Source: Pseudemcibacter aquimaris | GTDB taxonomy: Bacteria; Pseudomonadota; Alphaproteobacteria; Sphingomonadales; Emcibacteraceae | Length of the DNA: 64,000 nucleotides | Direction: 5' to 3' | NCBI RefSeq assembly: GCF_028869115.1 | Contig: NZ_CP079800.1 | Location: forward strand, 1,426,001-1,490,000 | In this document: piece after piece, positions 41,771 to 49,887 of the stretch | Position numbering within the stretch: position 1 is the first letter of the stretch | Layout of the letters: each line of letters begins with the position of its first letter | Notes under the pieces: model-generated | What the model saw: the letters and a program-made list of their open reading frames with translations, nothing else | The model's database searches: none | What the model was told of the DNA's origin: nothing | Translations under genes and position numbers: made by a program

Positions 41771-41793
41771 TTCACTTGCAAAAAACAAGTGAA
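41771..41793. promoter_or_regulatory. Palindromic operator between HxlR and GST genes
   Basis: TTCACTTG (41771-41778) and CAAGTGAA (41786-41793) are perfect arms around seven bases. Half-site ACTTGTAAAA recurs at 41736-41745. The palindrome is 29 bases before the GST start and about 60 before the HxlR start, so it could control both. Confidence 0.6.
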
Positions 41794-41821
41794 ATTAATT
41801 TACAAAACCCAGGAGAAGAAA

Positions 41822-42472
41822 ATGAAATTATACGCTGTCGTAGGATCCCCAAATGCGCGGAAAACAATGGCCGTCATTAACCACTTAGATGATTTGGATA
41901 TTGAAATAGAATATTTGGATTTTTTTGCTGGCGATACGCAAAAACCAGAATTTAAGAATATAAACCCAAATGCAATGGTGCCAACATTGGTAGATGGTGA
42001 TTTTACGTTATGGGAATCAAATGCAATAAATCAATATCTGGCTGATAAATCTGAAAATGATGAATTATATCCATATGATTTAACGGTAAGGGCAGATATA
42101 AATCGTTGGTTATTCTGGGAAGTGAGCCATTTTAACAATGCCCTTGGAAATATTTCTTTTGAGAGTATCGCAAAAAAGAAATTTATGGGGCTAGATAGTA
42201 ATGAAGCCGTCATAAGCTGGGCTCAAGATAAATTAAATAGATTTGCAGCGATTTTAAATGACCATATGAATGGCCGTGAATATATCGTAGGGCACAATGT
42301 CACGCTCGCCGATTATGCCATGATCCATGTTGAATTTTTCAAAGACATGATACCGTTTGATTGGGATCCATACCCACATGTAAATCAATATTTTGATAGA
42401 ATGAGACAGAATGTACATTGGCATAAAACGGCGCCAAATAGTCCAGAAGAGATTGGTAGAATTCCAAGTTAA
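41822..42472 (+). CDS. Glutathione S-transferase family protein, 216 aa
   Basis: The N-terminal thioredoxin-like domain reads KLYAVVGSPNARKTMAV, with the substrate region NPNAMVPTLVDGDFTLWES and INQYLAD, all typical of theta/beta-like transferases. The C-terminal helical domain has the VGHNVTLADYAMIH motif. The start is the ATG at 41822 after AGGAGAAGA; the longer frame upstream would run through the operator. Glutathione transferases conjugate electrophiles to glutathione. Divergent from the HxlR operon, with a palindrome between. Confidence 0.92.
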   Translation: MKLYAVVGSPNARKTMAVINHLDDLDIEIEYLDFFAGDTQKPEFKNINPNAMVPTLVDGDFTLWESNAINQYLADKSENDELYPYDLTVRADINRWLFWEVSHFNNALGNISFESIAKKKFMGLDSNEAVISWAQDKLNRFAAILNDHMNGREYIVGHNVTLADYAMIHVEFFKDMIPFDWDPYPHVNQYFDRMRQNVHWHKTAPNSPEEIGRIPS

Positions 42473-42733
42473 TCATTCTTCAGCACTTTAAAAAAAGCGC
42501 ATTGATAAAACATATCCGTTAATCAATGCGCCATCACAAGGAAGATATTAAGCTTTAAATAACAATCTTATATAGAGAAAAGTGAGAACCCTTTTTAATG
42601 ATTGTTATTATAGTAGATGTCTGTAAATGAATATTTGGATGCACGGAATTTATATTTAAATATATTCGAACCCTTGCCAAATCCGTGACATTACGTTTAA
42701 TCTCTTTTCATCAATTATAAAAGAGGGCGAAAA
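42473..42733. other. Intergenic region with a minus-strand orphan terminator
   Basis: Between the GST gene and the second S9 peptidase gene, both on the plus strand. It holds the hairpin at 42490-42531 and a second imperfect inverted repeat, CACGGAATTT (42642-42651) with AAATCCGTG (42679-42687). No gene is seen. Confidence 0.5.
42490..42531 (-). terminator. Hairpin with T run on the minus strand, no obvious gene
   Basis: GCGCATTGAT (42497-42506) pairs perfectly with ATCAATGCGC (42522-42531). The T run is on the minus strand (A run at 42490-42496), though both flanking genes are on the plus strand. It may end an unannotated minus-strand RNA, or act as a stem at the 3' end of the GST message. 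Confidence 0.6.
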
Positions 42734-44752
42734 ATGAAACGGTTATTTATTCTTATCTCTATGATCATGATGATGCCTTTTGCGGCAAATGCGCAAAAGA
42801 AAAATTTTGACTGGATGGATGTGTTTGAAATTGAGTATGCAAATGATCCACAGTTCACCGCTGACGGTGAAAGCATCATATATGTACGCACATTTATGGA
42901 TGTGATGAAAGATCGCAAGCGCAGCAATCTGTGGATCGTTGATACGGATGGGGATAATCACCGTCCGCTTACCATGGGATTAAATAACAATTCAAACCCG
43001 CGTATTTCACCGGATGGTACCATGCTTGCCTATACATCCAATGAAAGCGGTAAGTCACAAATTATGGTTCGTTTCATGGATACGGGGAAAACTCATCAGG
43101 TGGCGCAGCTTCAAAACGGTGCATCACGACTAAGTTGGTCACCAGACAGCAGCATGATCGCCTTTAGCGCCCATGTGGATGGTAAACCGAAATCATATGC
43201 ATCATTGCCCAAGGCGCCAAAGGGCGCAGAATGGGCGAAACCAGCAATTTATATTGATGAATTACAATTCCGCCGTGATGGCAGCGGATATGTAAAACCG
43301 GGCAACAGCCATATTTTCGTTGTTCCGGCACTTGGTGGTACTCCGCATCAGGTAACAAGCGGTGAATTTAATCATTCATCTGATATTGCCTGGGCGCAGG
43401 ACGGTGAAACACTTTATTTTTCAGCAAACCGTCACGATAATCATAAATCAGAAACGCGGGATAGTGAAATTTATTCCGTGAATATCGCAAGCGGTGAAAT
43501 CGCACAAATGACCGGACGATTTGGCCCAGATTCAAATCCGAAAATTTCACCGGATGGCAGACGTATTGCATATGTTGGCTATGATGATAACCGTATGGGG
43601 TATCATAATTCGCATGTTTATGTGATGGATGTTGATGGCACAAATATTCGTGACCTGACGCCGGAATTTGATCGTAGTGTTGGTACGTTCCATTGGGTGA
43701 ATAATGCTATTTATTTCCAGTATACCGATAAAGGGATCAATAAAATCAGTCGTGTGAATATGTCCGGTGATATTTATGATGTTACAGAAGGCGTAAGCGG
43801 TACATCATTTGGTCGTCCTTATGCAGGCGGCACATTTAATGTCAGTAAAAACGGTGAAATCGCCATGACATATGCGACCGCACTGGATCAGGCCAATATT
43901 GGGCATGTTGATCGTCGTGGTGGGGATGTTACCCAAATAACCGATATTAATGCTGATCTGTTAAATCATCGTAAATTAGGGCGCGTTGAAGAAGTTTGGT
44001 ATAAATCAAGCCATGATGGCCTTGATATTCAAGGATGGCTTGTATACCCAACCGATTTTGACGCGAGCAAGAAATATCCATTGATCCTTGAAATTCATGG
44101 TGGCCCTTTTGCGGCTTATGGCCCACATTTTGCGGCGGAATTACAGTTAATGGCCAATAAGGGCTACATGGTTCTTTACACAAACCCCCGTGGATCAACC
44201 AGTTATGGATATGATTTTGCCAATGAAATTCACCATAACTATCCAAGTAATGATTATGACGATCTGATCAGTGGTGTTGATCATGTTATATCAATGGGTA
44301 ATGTTGATCCTGACAAATTATATGTCACCGGCGGCTCCGGCGGTGGTGTGCTTAGTTCATGGATCATTGGTAAAACCGACCGCTTTAAAGCGGCGGTTGT
44401 TGCAAAGCCTGTTATTAACTGGACCAGCTTTACACTTTATTCCGATATGTCGTTATCGTCTGCAAAATATTGGTTCGGTGCAATGCCGTGGGATGATCAG
44501 GAACAATATTGGCGCCGTTCACCATTATCACTTGTGGGTAATGTTTCAACACCGACAATGTTGCTTACGGGTGAGGCGGATTTAAGAACGCCAATGCCGG
44601 AAAGTGAACAATATTATCAGGCCCTTAAAATGCGTGAAGTGGAAGCTTCACTGGTACGCATACCTGGTGCATTTCATGGTATTACAGCACGTCCGTCAAA
44701 CTTGATTACCAAAATACAACATGTTGTGAAATGGTTCGACGAACATCCGTAA
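42734..44752 (+). CDS. S9-family prolyl oligopeptidase-like peptidase, 672 aa, exported (copy B)
   Basis: A signal peptide (ending FAANAQ) leads to a TolB-like beta-propeller (NPRISPDGTMLAYTSNES, LSWSPDSSMIAF) and an alpha/beta hydrolase domain. Catalytic Ser535 lies in GGSGGG, the aspartate in TGEADLRTP and the histidine in GAFHGI; HGGPFAAYGP is the oxyanion segment. It is a close paralogue of copy A at 34504-36498, clearly more than half identical by eye along the whole length. The nucleophile elbow GGSGGG differs from GGSNGG in copy A, and the spacing is about 6 kb with unrelated genes between. A ribosome site (GAGGGCG) precedes the ATG. Confidence 0.93.
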   Translation: MKRLFILISMIMMMPFAANAQKKNFDWMDVFEIEYANDPQFTADGESIIYVRTFMDVMKDRKRSNLWIVDTDGDNHRPLTMGLNNNSNPRISPDGTMLAYTSNESGKSQIMVRFMDTGKTHQVAQLQNGASRLSWSPDSSMIAFSAHVDGKPKSYASLPKAPKGAEWAKPAIYIDELQFRRDGSGYVKPGNSHIFVVPALGGTPHQVTSGEFNHSSDIAWAQDGETLYFSANRHDNHKSETRDSEIYSVNIASGEIAQMTGRFGPDSNPKISPDGRRIAYVGYDDNRMGYHNSHVYVMDVDGTNIRDLTPEFDRSVGTFHWVNNAIYFQYTDKGINKISRVNMSGDIYDVTEGVSGTSFGRPYAGGTFNVSKNGEIAMTYATALDQANIGHVDRRGGDVTQITDINADLLNHRKLGRVEEVWYKSSHDGLDIQGWLVYPTDFDASKKYPLILEIHGGPFAAYGPHFAAELQLMANKGYMVLYTNPRGSTSYGYDFANEIHHNYPSNDYDDLISGVDHVISMGNVDPDKLYVTGGSGGGVLSSWIIGKTDRFKAAVVAKPVINWTSFTLYSDMSLSSAKYWFGAMPWDDQEQYWRRSPLSLVGNVSTPTMLLTGEADLRTPMPESEQYYQALKMREVEASLVRIPGAFHGITARPSNLITKIQHVVKWFDEHP

Positions 44753-44842
44753 AAGATAAAAAAATATATAATCACAACATTCGGACGGAAATATATTTTG
44801 ATCTTTTTAAAATGCCCTTATGATTAATTACGGAGCATAAAA

Positions 44843-45880
44843 ATGTCAGAAGAATATTTCAAAGCCATAGAAAAACGTGATCCATCCTATGATGGGAAAT
44901 TTTATTACGGCGTCATTACGACGGGTGTGTATTGCAAACCATCATGCCCGTCACGTGCGGCGTTACGTGAAAATATGCGGTTATTCGATACATGTGAGGA
45001 TGCAGAAAAACAAGATTTGCGCCCTTGTAAAAAATGTAATCCACGCGACGATAATGCGCTGGATGTTGTTATCAAATATATCGAGGATAATTCAGCTGAA
45101 ACCATAAAACTTGAGGAATTAGCCGATTTAAGCGGTCTTAGCCGACATCACCTGCAACGAAAGTTTAAAAATGCATATGGCGTAAGTCCCAAAGAATATC
45201 AAAACGGATTAAGGCTTAAACAATTTAAATCAGCTTTAAAAGATGGTGATGATATTTCGGGCGCGCTTTACGATGCGGGCTATGGTTCCAGCAGCCGGAT
45301 TTATGAACAAATTGATGGCCGAATTGGGATGACACCAAAAGCATACCGCGATGGCGGGAAGGGTGAAGAAATTTCATATGCCATTCGTCCATGTTCGCTA
45401 GGGTTAATCATAATGGCCGCGACAGACCGCGGTGTCTGTATGATCCATTTTGGCGACAACGAAAATGAACTTATTTCACAATTACGCACTGAATATCCAA
45501 ATGCAGAACTGATCGGGACGCCAAATTCCAGTGATATTGCTTTAAATGATTGGATTGAAGCATTCGAAAGACACATAAGCCACGGTGCAAAACGCCCTGA
45601 TATTCCATTACATTTAAATGGAACGGCTTTTCAAATAAAAGTCTGGCGCTTTTTAATGAGCGTCAAACCCGGTGAGGTCATTAGTTATAAAGAACAAGCC
45701 GAAAGAATGGGAATGCCAAAAGCGGTAAGGGCCGTTGCATCCGCCAATGCCAGAAACAATATTGGTGTGCTAATTCCATGCCATAGAGTACTGCGTGGTG
45801 ATGGATCACTCGGCGGCTTCAGATGGGGGCTTGACCGTAAACGTGCGCTTATTGATCAAGAAAGAAGAAAAGGGAATTGA
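44843..45880 (+). CDS. ada: Ada: bifunctional DNA repair methyltransferase and transcription activator, 345 aa
   Basis: Three parts are readable. Zinc-binding/methyl-phosphotriester domain: Cys31, Cys35, Cys62 and Cys65 in GVYCKPSCPSR and RPCKKC, the same spacing as in E. coli Ada. AraC-type helix-turn-helix: LEELADLSGLSRHHLQRKF. O6-methylguanine methyltransferase: acceptor Cys313 in IPCHRVLRGDG. Methylation of the first domain turns Ada into an activator of its own gene and other repair genes. The length is close to E. coli Ada (354 aa). The ribosome site ACGGAGC lies before the ATG. No alkB or alkA gene is adjacent. Confidence 0.95.
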   Translation: MSEEYFKAIEKRDPSYDGKFYYGVITTGVYCKPSCPSRAALRENMRLFDTCEDAEKQDLRPCKKCNPRDDNALDVVIKYIEDNSAETIKLEELADLSGLSRHHLQRKFKNAYGVSPKEYQNGLRLKQFKSALKDGDDISGALYDAGYGSSSRIYEQIDGRIGMTPKAYRDGGKGEEISYAIRPCSLGLIIMAATDRGVCMIHFGDNENELISQLRTEYPNAELIGTPNSSDIALNDWIEAFERHISHGAKRPDIPLHLNGTAFQIKVWRFLMSVKPGEVISYKEQAERMGMPKAVRAVASANARNNIGVLIPCHRVLRGDGSLGGFRWGLDRKRALIDQERRKGN

Positions 45881-45936
45881 CGTTTAAATAGAATGTGGTA
45901 GGGTTCTCTTTTAAATTGTTGTTGGGGGATTTTACC

Positions 45937-47883
45937 TTGAAAAAAGTATTTCTATCTTTTGTATTTTTATCATTAACGTTAATCAATTCATCACAAGCTC
46001 AGGATGAAATAGCTCAATTAGCACAAGCTTTTGGGAAACTTCCGGAAATAAAAGATATTGATATCTCGCCTGATGGTACCAAATTGTTAATGTTGCAAAA
46101 TTATCAGGGGCGTACAATTCTTGTGACAAGGTCATTGACAGAACCTAATGCACAACCAAATGGAATTCCTCCTTTTGAAAATCAGGAATTTACGTGGACT
46201 CGTTGGGCATCTGATGATCGTATCCTAGCAGGTATTAGATTTCCCTATACAAACAGAAATGTATTTATAGGTAGTTATGGGACCTATGAAACCCGTTTGA
46301 TTTCAATGGATTGGACAGGAGAAAACCCTGTTAATCCCGTTCGGATAAATCCTGATCGAAGCAGACAATCTCAAATTCAAGACAATATTATTGATATTTT
46401 GGAAGATGACCCAGAACACGTATTAATGCAACTTGATTATGATGAACAATATGTGCCGTATGTTTATAAAGTGAACATCATGGATACTAGTAAGCCAACC
46501 CGAGTAGTTAGAGGTCGTGATATTATTGATTTCTGGGAAACTGATAGTAACAATGTCGTGCGATATGGTGAGGGTACTTCTGATAGACAGGGCTCAAGTG
46601 CTATGAGGCATGTTGCGTGGTACCGTAAATCAGAAGATAGCGGTTGGGAAACAGTTTTTGATCTTAATATGATTGAAGAACGTGCTCCTTTCCAATTTGA
46701 GGGTTTTTCACAAGACCCAAGTATTATTTACGTTACGGCAAATGATGAGAATAATCGTTCAGCAGCTTACACCTATAATGTAGATACGAAAGAATTCGTT
46801 GAAAAAATAGCCAGCGTAGAAGGCTATGATATTTCGAGTGTTTACGTGAACGAAAAGGATGAATTAGAGTTTTTTACTTATTACGATATCCAGCCACGAA
46901 TTCATTATTTTGACGAAGAAAAACAGAAACTGCTAGAGTTGTTGAAAAAAACTTTTCCAGGAACATCAATTAATTTTCATGGAGAGTCTAAAGACGAAAA
47001 TATAGTTGTTTTTGAAACTACATCACCAACCGAGCCAGGAACTTTCTATTTATTTAATAAATCTGAAAGAAAAATGGAAATGCTTGGCTATAATTATACA
47101 GAAGTAAATGTTGAACAACTTTCGGAAATGCAGCCGATTACATATCAAGCAAGGGATGGACTAACTATACCGGGTTATCTTTCTCTTCCAAAAGGAGGGG
47201 AGAGCAAGAATCTTCCTACAGTAATTATGCCACATGGTGGTCCACTTGCGCGAGACAACTGGGGCTTTGATTATTGGGTCCAATTCTTGACTGCACAAGG
47301 TTATGCAGTTCTTCAAATGAATTTCCGAGGATCGACTGGTTACGGTGATGATTATAGAGAGATGGGACGTCATCAGTGGGCTGGTAAAATGATTCATGAT
47401 ATTAACGATGGCGCAAAATGGATGGTAGAGCAAGGGTATGCTAACCCAGACAGAATGTGTATTGTGGGTGGAAGTTACGGTGGATATGCTGCACTACAGG
47501 CTATCGTTGATGATCAATCAATATATAAATGTTCAGTTGCATTTGCGCCAGTTACCAACCTTGAAAACCGCGTTAGATATTACAATGATTTTGGTGATAC
47601 TAATGATTACATCGATTATATGAGAAGTAATGATTATACACTAGATGAAGCATCACCATCTAAGAATGTTGACAAAATTAATGTGCCAGTATTGCTTGTT
47701 CATGGTGTTGATGATCGTAGTGTTCGTGTCTCTCAAAGCCAGTTTTTCTATGAAAACATGAAAAGTCGCGATAAAGACATTAAATATATTGAATGGGAAG
47801 ATGGAGATCATTTTCTTTCCCAACAAAAGCATAGAGTGGAATTTCTCGAGGAAATGGGAAGATTTCTAAAAGAGCACTTGTAA
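45937..47883 (+). CDS. S9-family prolyl oligopeptidase-like peptidase, 648 aa, exported (copy C)
   Basis: The start is a TTG at 45937 after GGGGGATTTTACC, giving a clean signal peptide (LKKVFLSFVFLSLTLINSSQA); the longer ATG frame upstream (45895) would bury it. A propeller region (residues about 30-390) is followed by the catalytic domain: HGGPLARDNWG, Ser513 in GGSYGG, the aspartate in HGVDDRSV and the histidine in DGDHFLSQQ. This is the acylaminoacyl/dipeptidyl peptidase type and is only distantly related to copies A and B. Its codon use looks somewhat more A/T-rich than copy B, which may indicate separate origin. A dyad terminator follows. Confidence 0.92.
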   Translation: MKKVFLSFVFLSLTLINSSQAQDEIAQLAQAFGKLPEIKDIDISPDGTKLLMLQNYQGRTILVTRSLTEPNAQPNGIPPFENQEFTWTRWASDDRILAGIRFPYTNRNVFIGSYGTYETRLISMDWTGENPVNPVRINPDRSRQSQIQDNIIDILEDDPEHVLMQLDYDEQYVPYVYKVNIMDTSKPTRVVRGRDIIDFWETDSNNVVRYGEGTSDRQGSSAMRHVAWYRKSEDSGWETVFDLNMIEERAPFQFEGFSQDPSIIYVTANDENNRSAAYTYNVDTKEFVEKIASVEGYDISSVYVNEKDELEFFTYYDIQPRIHYFDEEKQKLLELLKKTFPGTSINFHGESKDENIVVFETTSPTEPGTFYLFNKSERKMEMLGYNYTEVNVEQLSEMQPITYQARDGLTIPGYLSLPKGGESKNLPTVIMPHGGPLARDNWGFDYWVQFLTAQGYAVLQMNFRGSTGYGDDYREMGRHQWAGKMIHDINDGAKWMVEQGYANPDRMCIVGGSYGGYAALQAIVDDQSIYKCSVAFAPVTNLENRVRYYNDFGDTNDYIDYMRSNDYTLDEASPSKNVDKINVPVLLVHGVDDRSVRVSQSQFFYENMKSRDKDIKYIEWEDGDHFLSQQKHRVEFLEEMGRFLKEHL

Positions 47884-47897
47884 TAAAGAATATAATG

Positions 47898-47930
47898 CCC
47901 TTATGATCCATTAATAATAAATCATAAGGG
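47898..47930 (+). terminator. Hairpin after S9 peptidase copy C
   Basis: CCCTTATGAT (47898-47907) pairs with ATCATAAGGG (47921-47930), ten perfect pairs around 13 bases. No T run follows, and the right arm serves as the ribosome-site region of the next gene, so it may instead modulate translation of that gene. Confidence 0.5.
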
Positions 47931-47939
47931 TGTTAATCC

Positions 47940-48380
47940 ATGCGTGGGAAGTTTGCTCATCAGTTAGCTTATATTGGCTCAGTGTTATTCATTGCAGGGG
48001 CATTTATGCCGCTTGCGAGCCTGCCGGTCATTGGTGATATCAGTTATTATAGGGCGGATAATACGTTGGCGATCATTGCTGTTGCCTTTGCGGCGTCAGT
48101 TCCATTAATGCTTATGATGAAACTTGATAAATTATCTATTTTGGGTGCCATTGGCGCATGGCTGACATTGTTTTGGCCGGTTATTAAAAATATGGGTGGC
48201 GGCAATGATAATAACTTCCTTGATAATATCGTTGAGCAGGCATCAGACCCATTGCAGCGTTTCGCCAGTGAGCTTTTTTCAAATATCGACAGTTTTAGTT
48301 GGGGTGGATATGTATTCTTAGGCGGTTTACTTATCCTAACTCTAGGCAGTTTACTTTCCACAATTTCAGGGAGAAAATAA
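47940..48380 (+). CDS. Integral membrane protein of unknown function, 146 aa
   Basis: Four hydrophobic helices can be read: residues about 8-28 (YIGSVLFIAGAFMPLASL), 42-60 (TLAIIAVAFAASVPLMLMM), 67-83 (ILGAIGAWLTLFWPVI) and 122-142 (GGYVFLGGLLILTLGSLL). A soluble loop of about 35 residues lies between helices three and four. No motif suggests a function. The stop is directly followed by the GNAT gene, so the two are co-transcribed. Confidence 0.68.
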   Translation: MRGKFAHQLAYIGSVLFIAGAFMPLASLPVIGDISYYRADNTLAIIAVAFAASVPLMLMMKLDKLSILGAIGAWLTLFWPVIKNMGGGNDNNFLDNIVEQASDPLQRFASELFSNIDSFSWGGYVFLGGLLILTLGSLLSTISGRK

Positions 48381-48381
48381 T

Positions 48382-48822
48382 ATGGTTGAAATTAAACCAC
48401 TTTCACAAGATCAATATGATGATTGGTATCCACTATGGCAGGGGTATCTTACATTTTATGAAACAAGCCTTCCTGATGAAATTGCGGAGAATAACTTTAA
48501 GCGTTTCTTTGATGATAATGAACCAATTGGCGCATTTGGTGCTTATAAAGATGGCAAGCTTATTGGCTTTGTACATTATATATTTCACCGTACAAATTGG
48601 TCTCTAGTGAATACCTGTTATTTACAGGATTTATTTGCTGATCCAAACGTTCGTGGGGAAGGGATCGGACGCGCTCTTATTGAGGCCGTTTATGAAAAAG
48701 CAAAAGAAGAAGGGTGTGCACAAGTTTACTGGATGACCCAAAATCACAATAAAACTGCAAGACGTCTTTATGACCGTATTGCCGATGATCACGGGTTCAT
48801 GGTTTACGAAAAAGATTTATAA
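48382..48822 (+). CDS. GNAT-family N-acetyltransferase, 146 aa
   Basis: The fold is clear: LQDLFADPNVRGEGIGRALIE (motif VRGEGIGRAL), then QVYWMTQNHNKTARRLYDR. The last segment (TARRLYDRIADDHGFMVYEK) is typical of the PA2578/YhcW-like small GNATs. It follows the membrane protein gene by one base. The stop overlaps the convergent kinase gene by six bases. The substrate is unknown. Confidence 0.9.
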   Translation: MVEIKPLSQDQYDDWYPLWQGYLTFYETSLPDEIAENNFKRFFDDNEPIGAFGAYKDGKLIGFVHYIFHRTNWSLVNTCYLQDLFADPNVRGEGIGRALIEAVYEKAKEEGCAQVYWMTQNHNKTARRLYDRIADDHGFMVYEKDL

Positions 48823-49881
48823 TTTCATCAATCGTTTTTCAGGAAGAATGACAGTTGCGGTGGTACCTATTCCGTATTCACTGGTAAGTGTAAATGTACC
48901 ATTATGTGCCTTGATCAAGTGATCAACGATCGCAAGACCAAGGCCGGTGCCTTCTTCATCCAGCTCGTGGCTGTCATTTGTTTGTTCAAATGGCTTTAAC
49001 ACTTCCTCGATACGTTCTTCAGGGATGCCGATACCATTATCAGTAATTTCGACTTTTACCCCTTCGCCAGGTGCCAGTGTGATTGTGCAAATAACGGTGC
49101 CGCCTTCAGGTGTATATTTTACCGCATTGGATATCAGATTGATAAAAATCCGTTTTATGCTGTGCAGGTCGCCGTAAACTTCATATTCACGGTCAGTGTT
49201 ATAACCAATGGTGATGTTCTTATCATCGGCCTTGGATTGGATCATTTTAAGGGCTTCGCTTAAACAATCATTCAGACGGAAATAATCTTCGCGTAACTGC
49301 CATTTGCCGGATTCAATTTTGGAAAGATCCAGTATGTCATTAATAACGGTTGCCAAGTGATCGCCACTATTTTTAATATCGCGAAGATATTCTTTATGTT
49401 GCGGGCTTTTAATCTCACCACCAAGGCCGTTCAGCATAGCGTCAGAAAAACCCATAATCGCATTTAACGGCGTTCTGATTTCATGGGACATGTTGGCAAG
49501 GAAAGCCGATTTTGCCTCATTGGCTGCTTCTGCTCTTGCTTGTGCTTCTTTCAGTTTTGTGTTCCAAATGGCAAAGAAAATAATGATAACACTAGCGAAA
49601 ATAATAACCTGCCACAGAAGGTCATAATCAATTTGTGGTTCTGCTTGTAAGCCAACCCAATTTCTTGAAATGATGCCTTTTTGTTCTGTCGTAATTGATG
49701 AAAGTGCTTTTTGCATTGCGCTTGCAAGCAGGGGTAAATCTTTTCTGACACCAATGGCGTTTTCACTGCCGTATTCTGTTTCACCGACTGTTGAGATATT
49801 TGAAAGCGATCTTTCTGCAGAATGATATGTTGCGAGCGGTAAGCTGCCAACTGTGGCGTCTACTTCGCCACTTGAAACCAT
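48817..49881 (-). CDS. C-terminal part of a split BvgS-like kinase: end of fourth sensor domain, TM, HisKA, HATPase
   Basis: This 354-codon frame is in phase with the gene at 49885-52677 and separated from it by a single TAA and one codon. It starts in the middle of a solute-binding domain (SSGEVDATVGSLPLATYH, RNWVGLQAE), then has one membrane helix (residues about 88-106), HisKA with His133 in NMSHEIRTPLNAIMGFSD, and HATPase with NLISNAVKYTP, DNGIGIP and GTGLGLAIV. The ATG at 49881 has no ribosome site and no signal peptide follows, so the fragment is unlikely to be made as a working sensor unless the stop is read through. No receiver domain follows. Confidence 0.85.
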   Translation of the reverse strand: MVSSGEVDATVGSLPLATYHSAERSLSNISTVGETEYGSENAIGVRKDLPLLASAMQKALSSITTEQKGIISRNWVGLQAEPQIDYDLLWQVIIFASVIIIFFAIWNTKLKEAQARAEAANEAKSAFLANMSHEIRTPLNAIMGFSDAMLNGLGGEIKSPQHKEYLRDIKNSGDHLATVINDILDLSKIESGKWQLREDYFRLNDCLSEALKMIQSKADDKNITIGYNTDREYEVYGDLHSIKRIFINLISNAVKYTPEGGTVICTITLAPGEGVKVEITDNGIGIPEERIEEVLKPFEQTNDSHELDEEGTGLGLAIVDHLIKAHNGTFTLTSEYGIGTTATVILPEKRLMKL

Positions 49882-49884
49882 GGT

Positions 49885-49887
49885 TTA
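49885..49887 (-). other. In-frame TAA splitting the four-domain sensor kinase
   Basis: The codon order is Val-Asp-Ala-TAA-Thr-Met-Val-Ser-Ser. The equivalent segments in the three upstream repeats read EALFALSYGDID, EALRAVSSNQAD and DALRALSASEVD, so the stop stands exactly where leucine is expected. A TTA leucine codon differs from TAA by one base. Confidence 0.85.

Noticed and set aside
42660-42680. GGGTTCGAAT on the minus strand, like the T-loop of a tRNA
   Set aside because: No acceptor stem, anticodon arm or CCA end can be built around it.
49885-49887. Recoding of the in-frame stop as selenocysteine or pyrrolysine
   Set aside because: The codon is TAA, which is not used for either, and the internal repeats predict leucine at this place.
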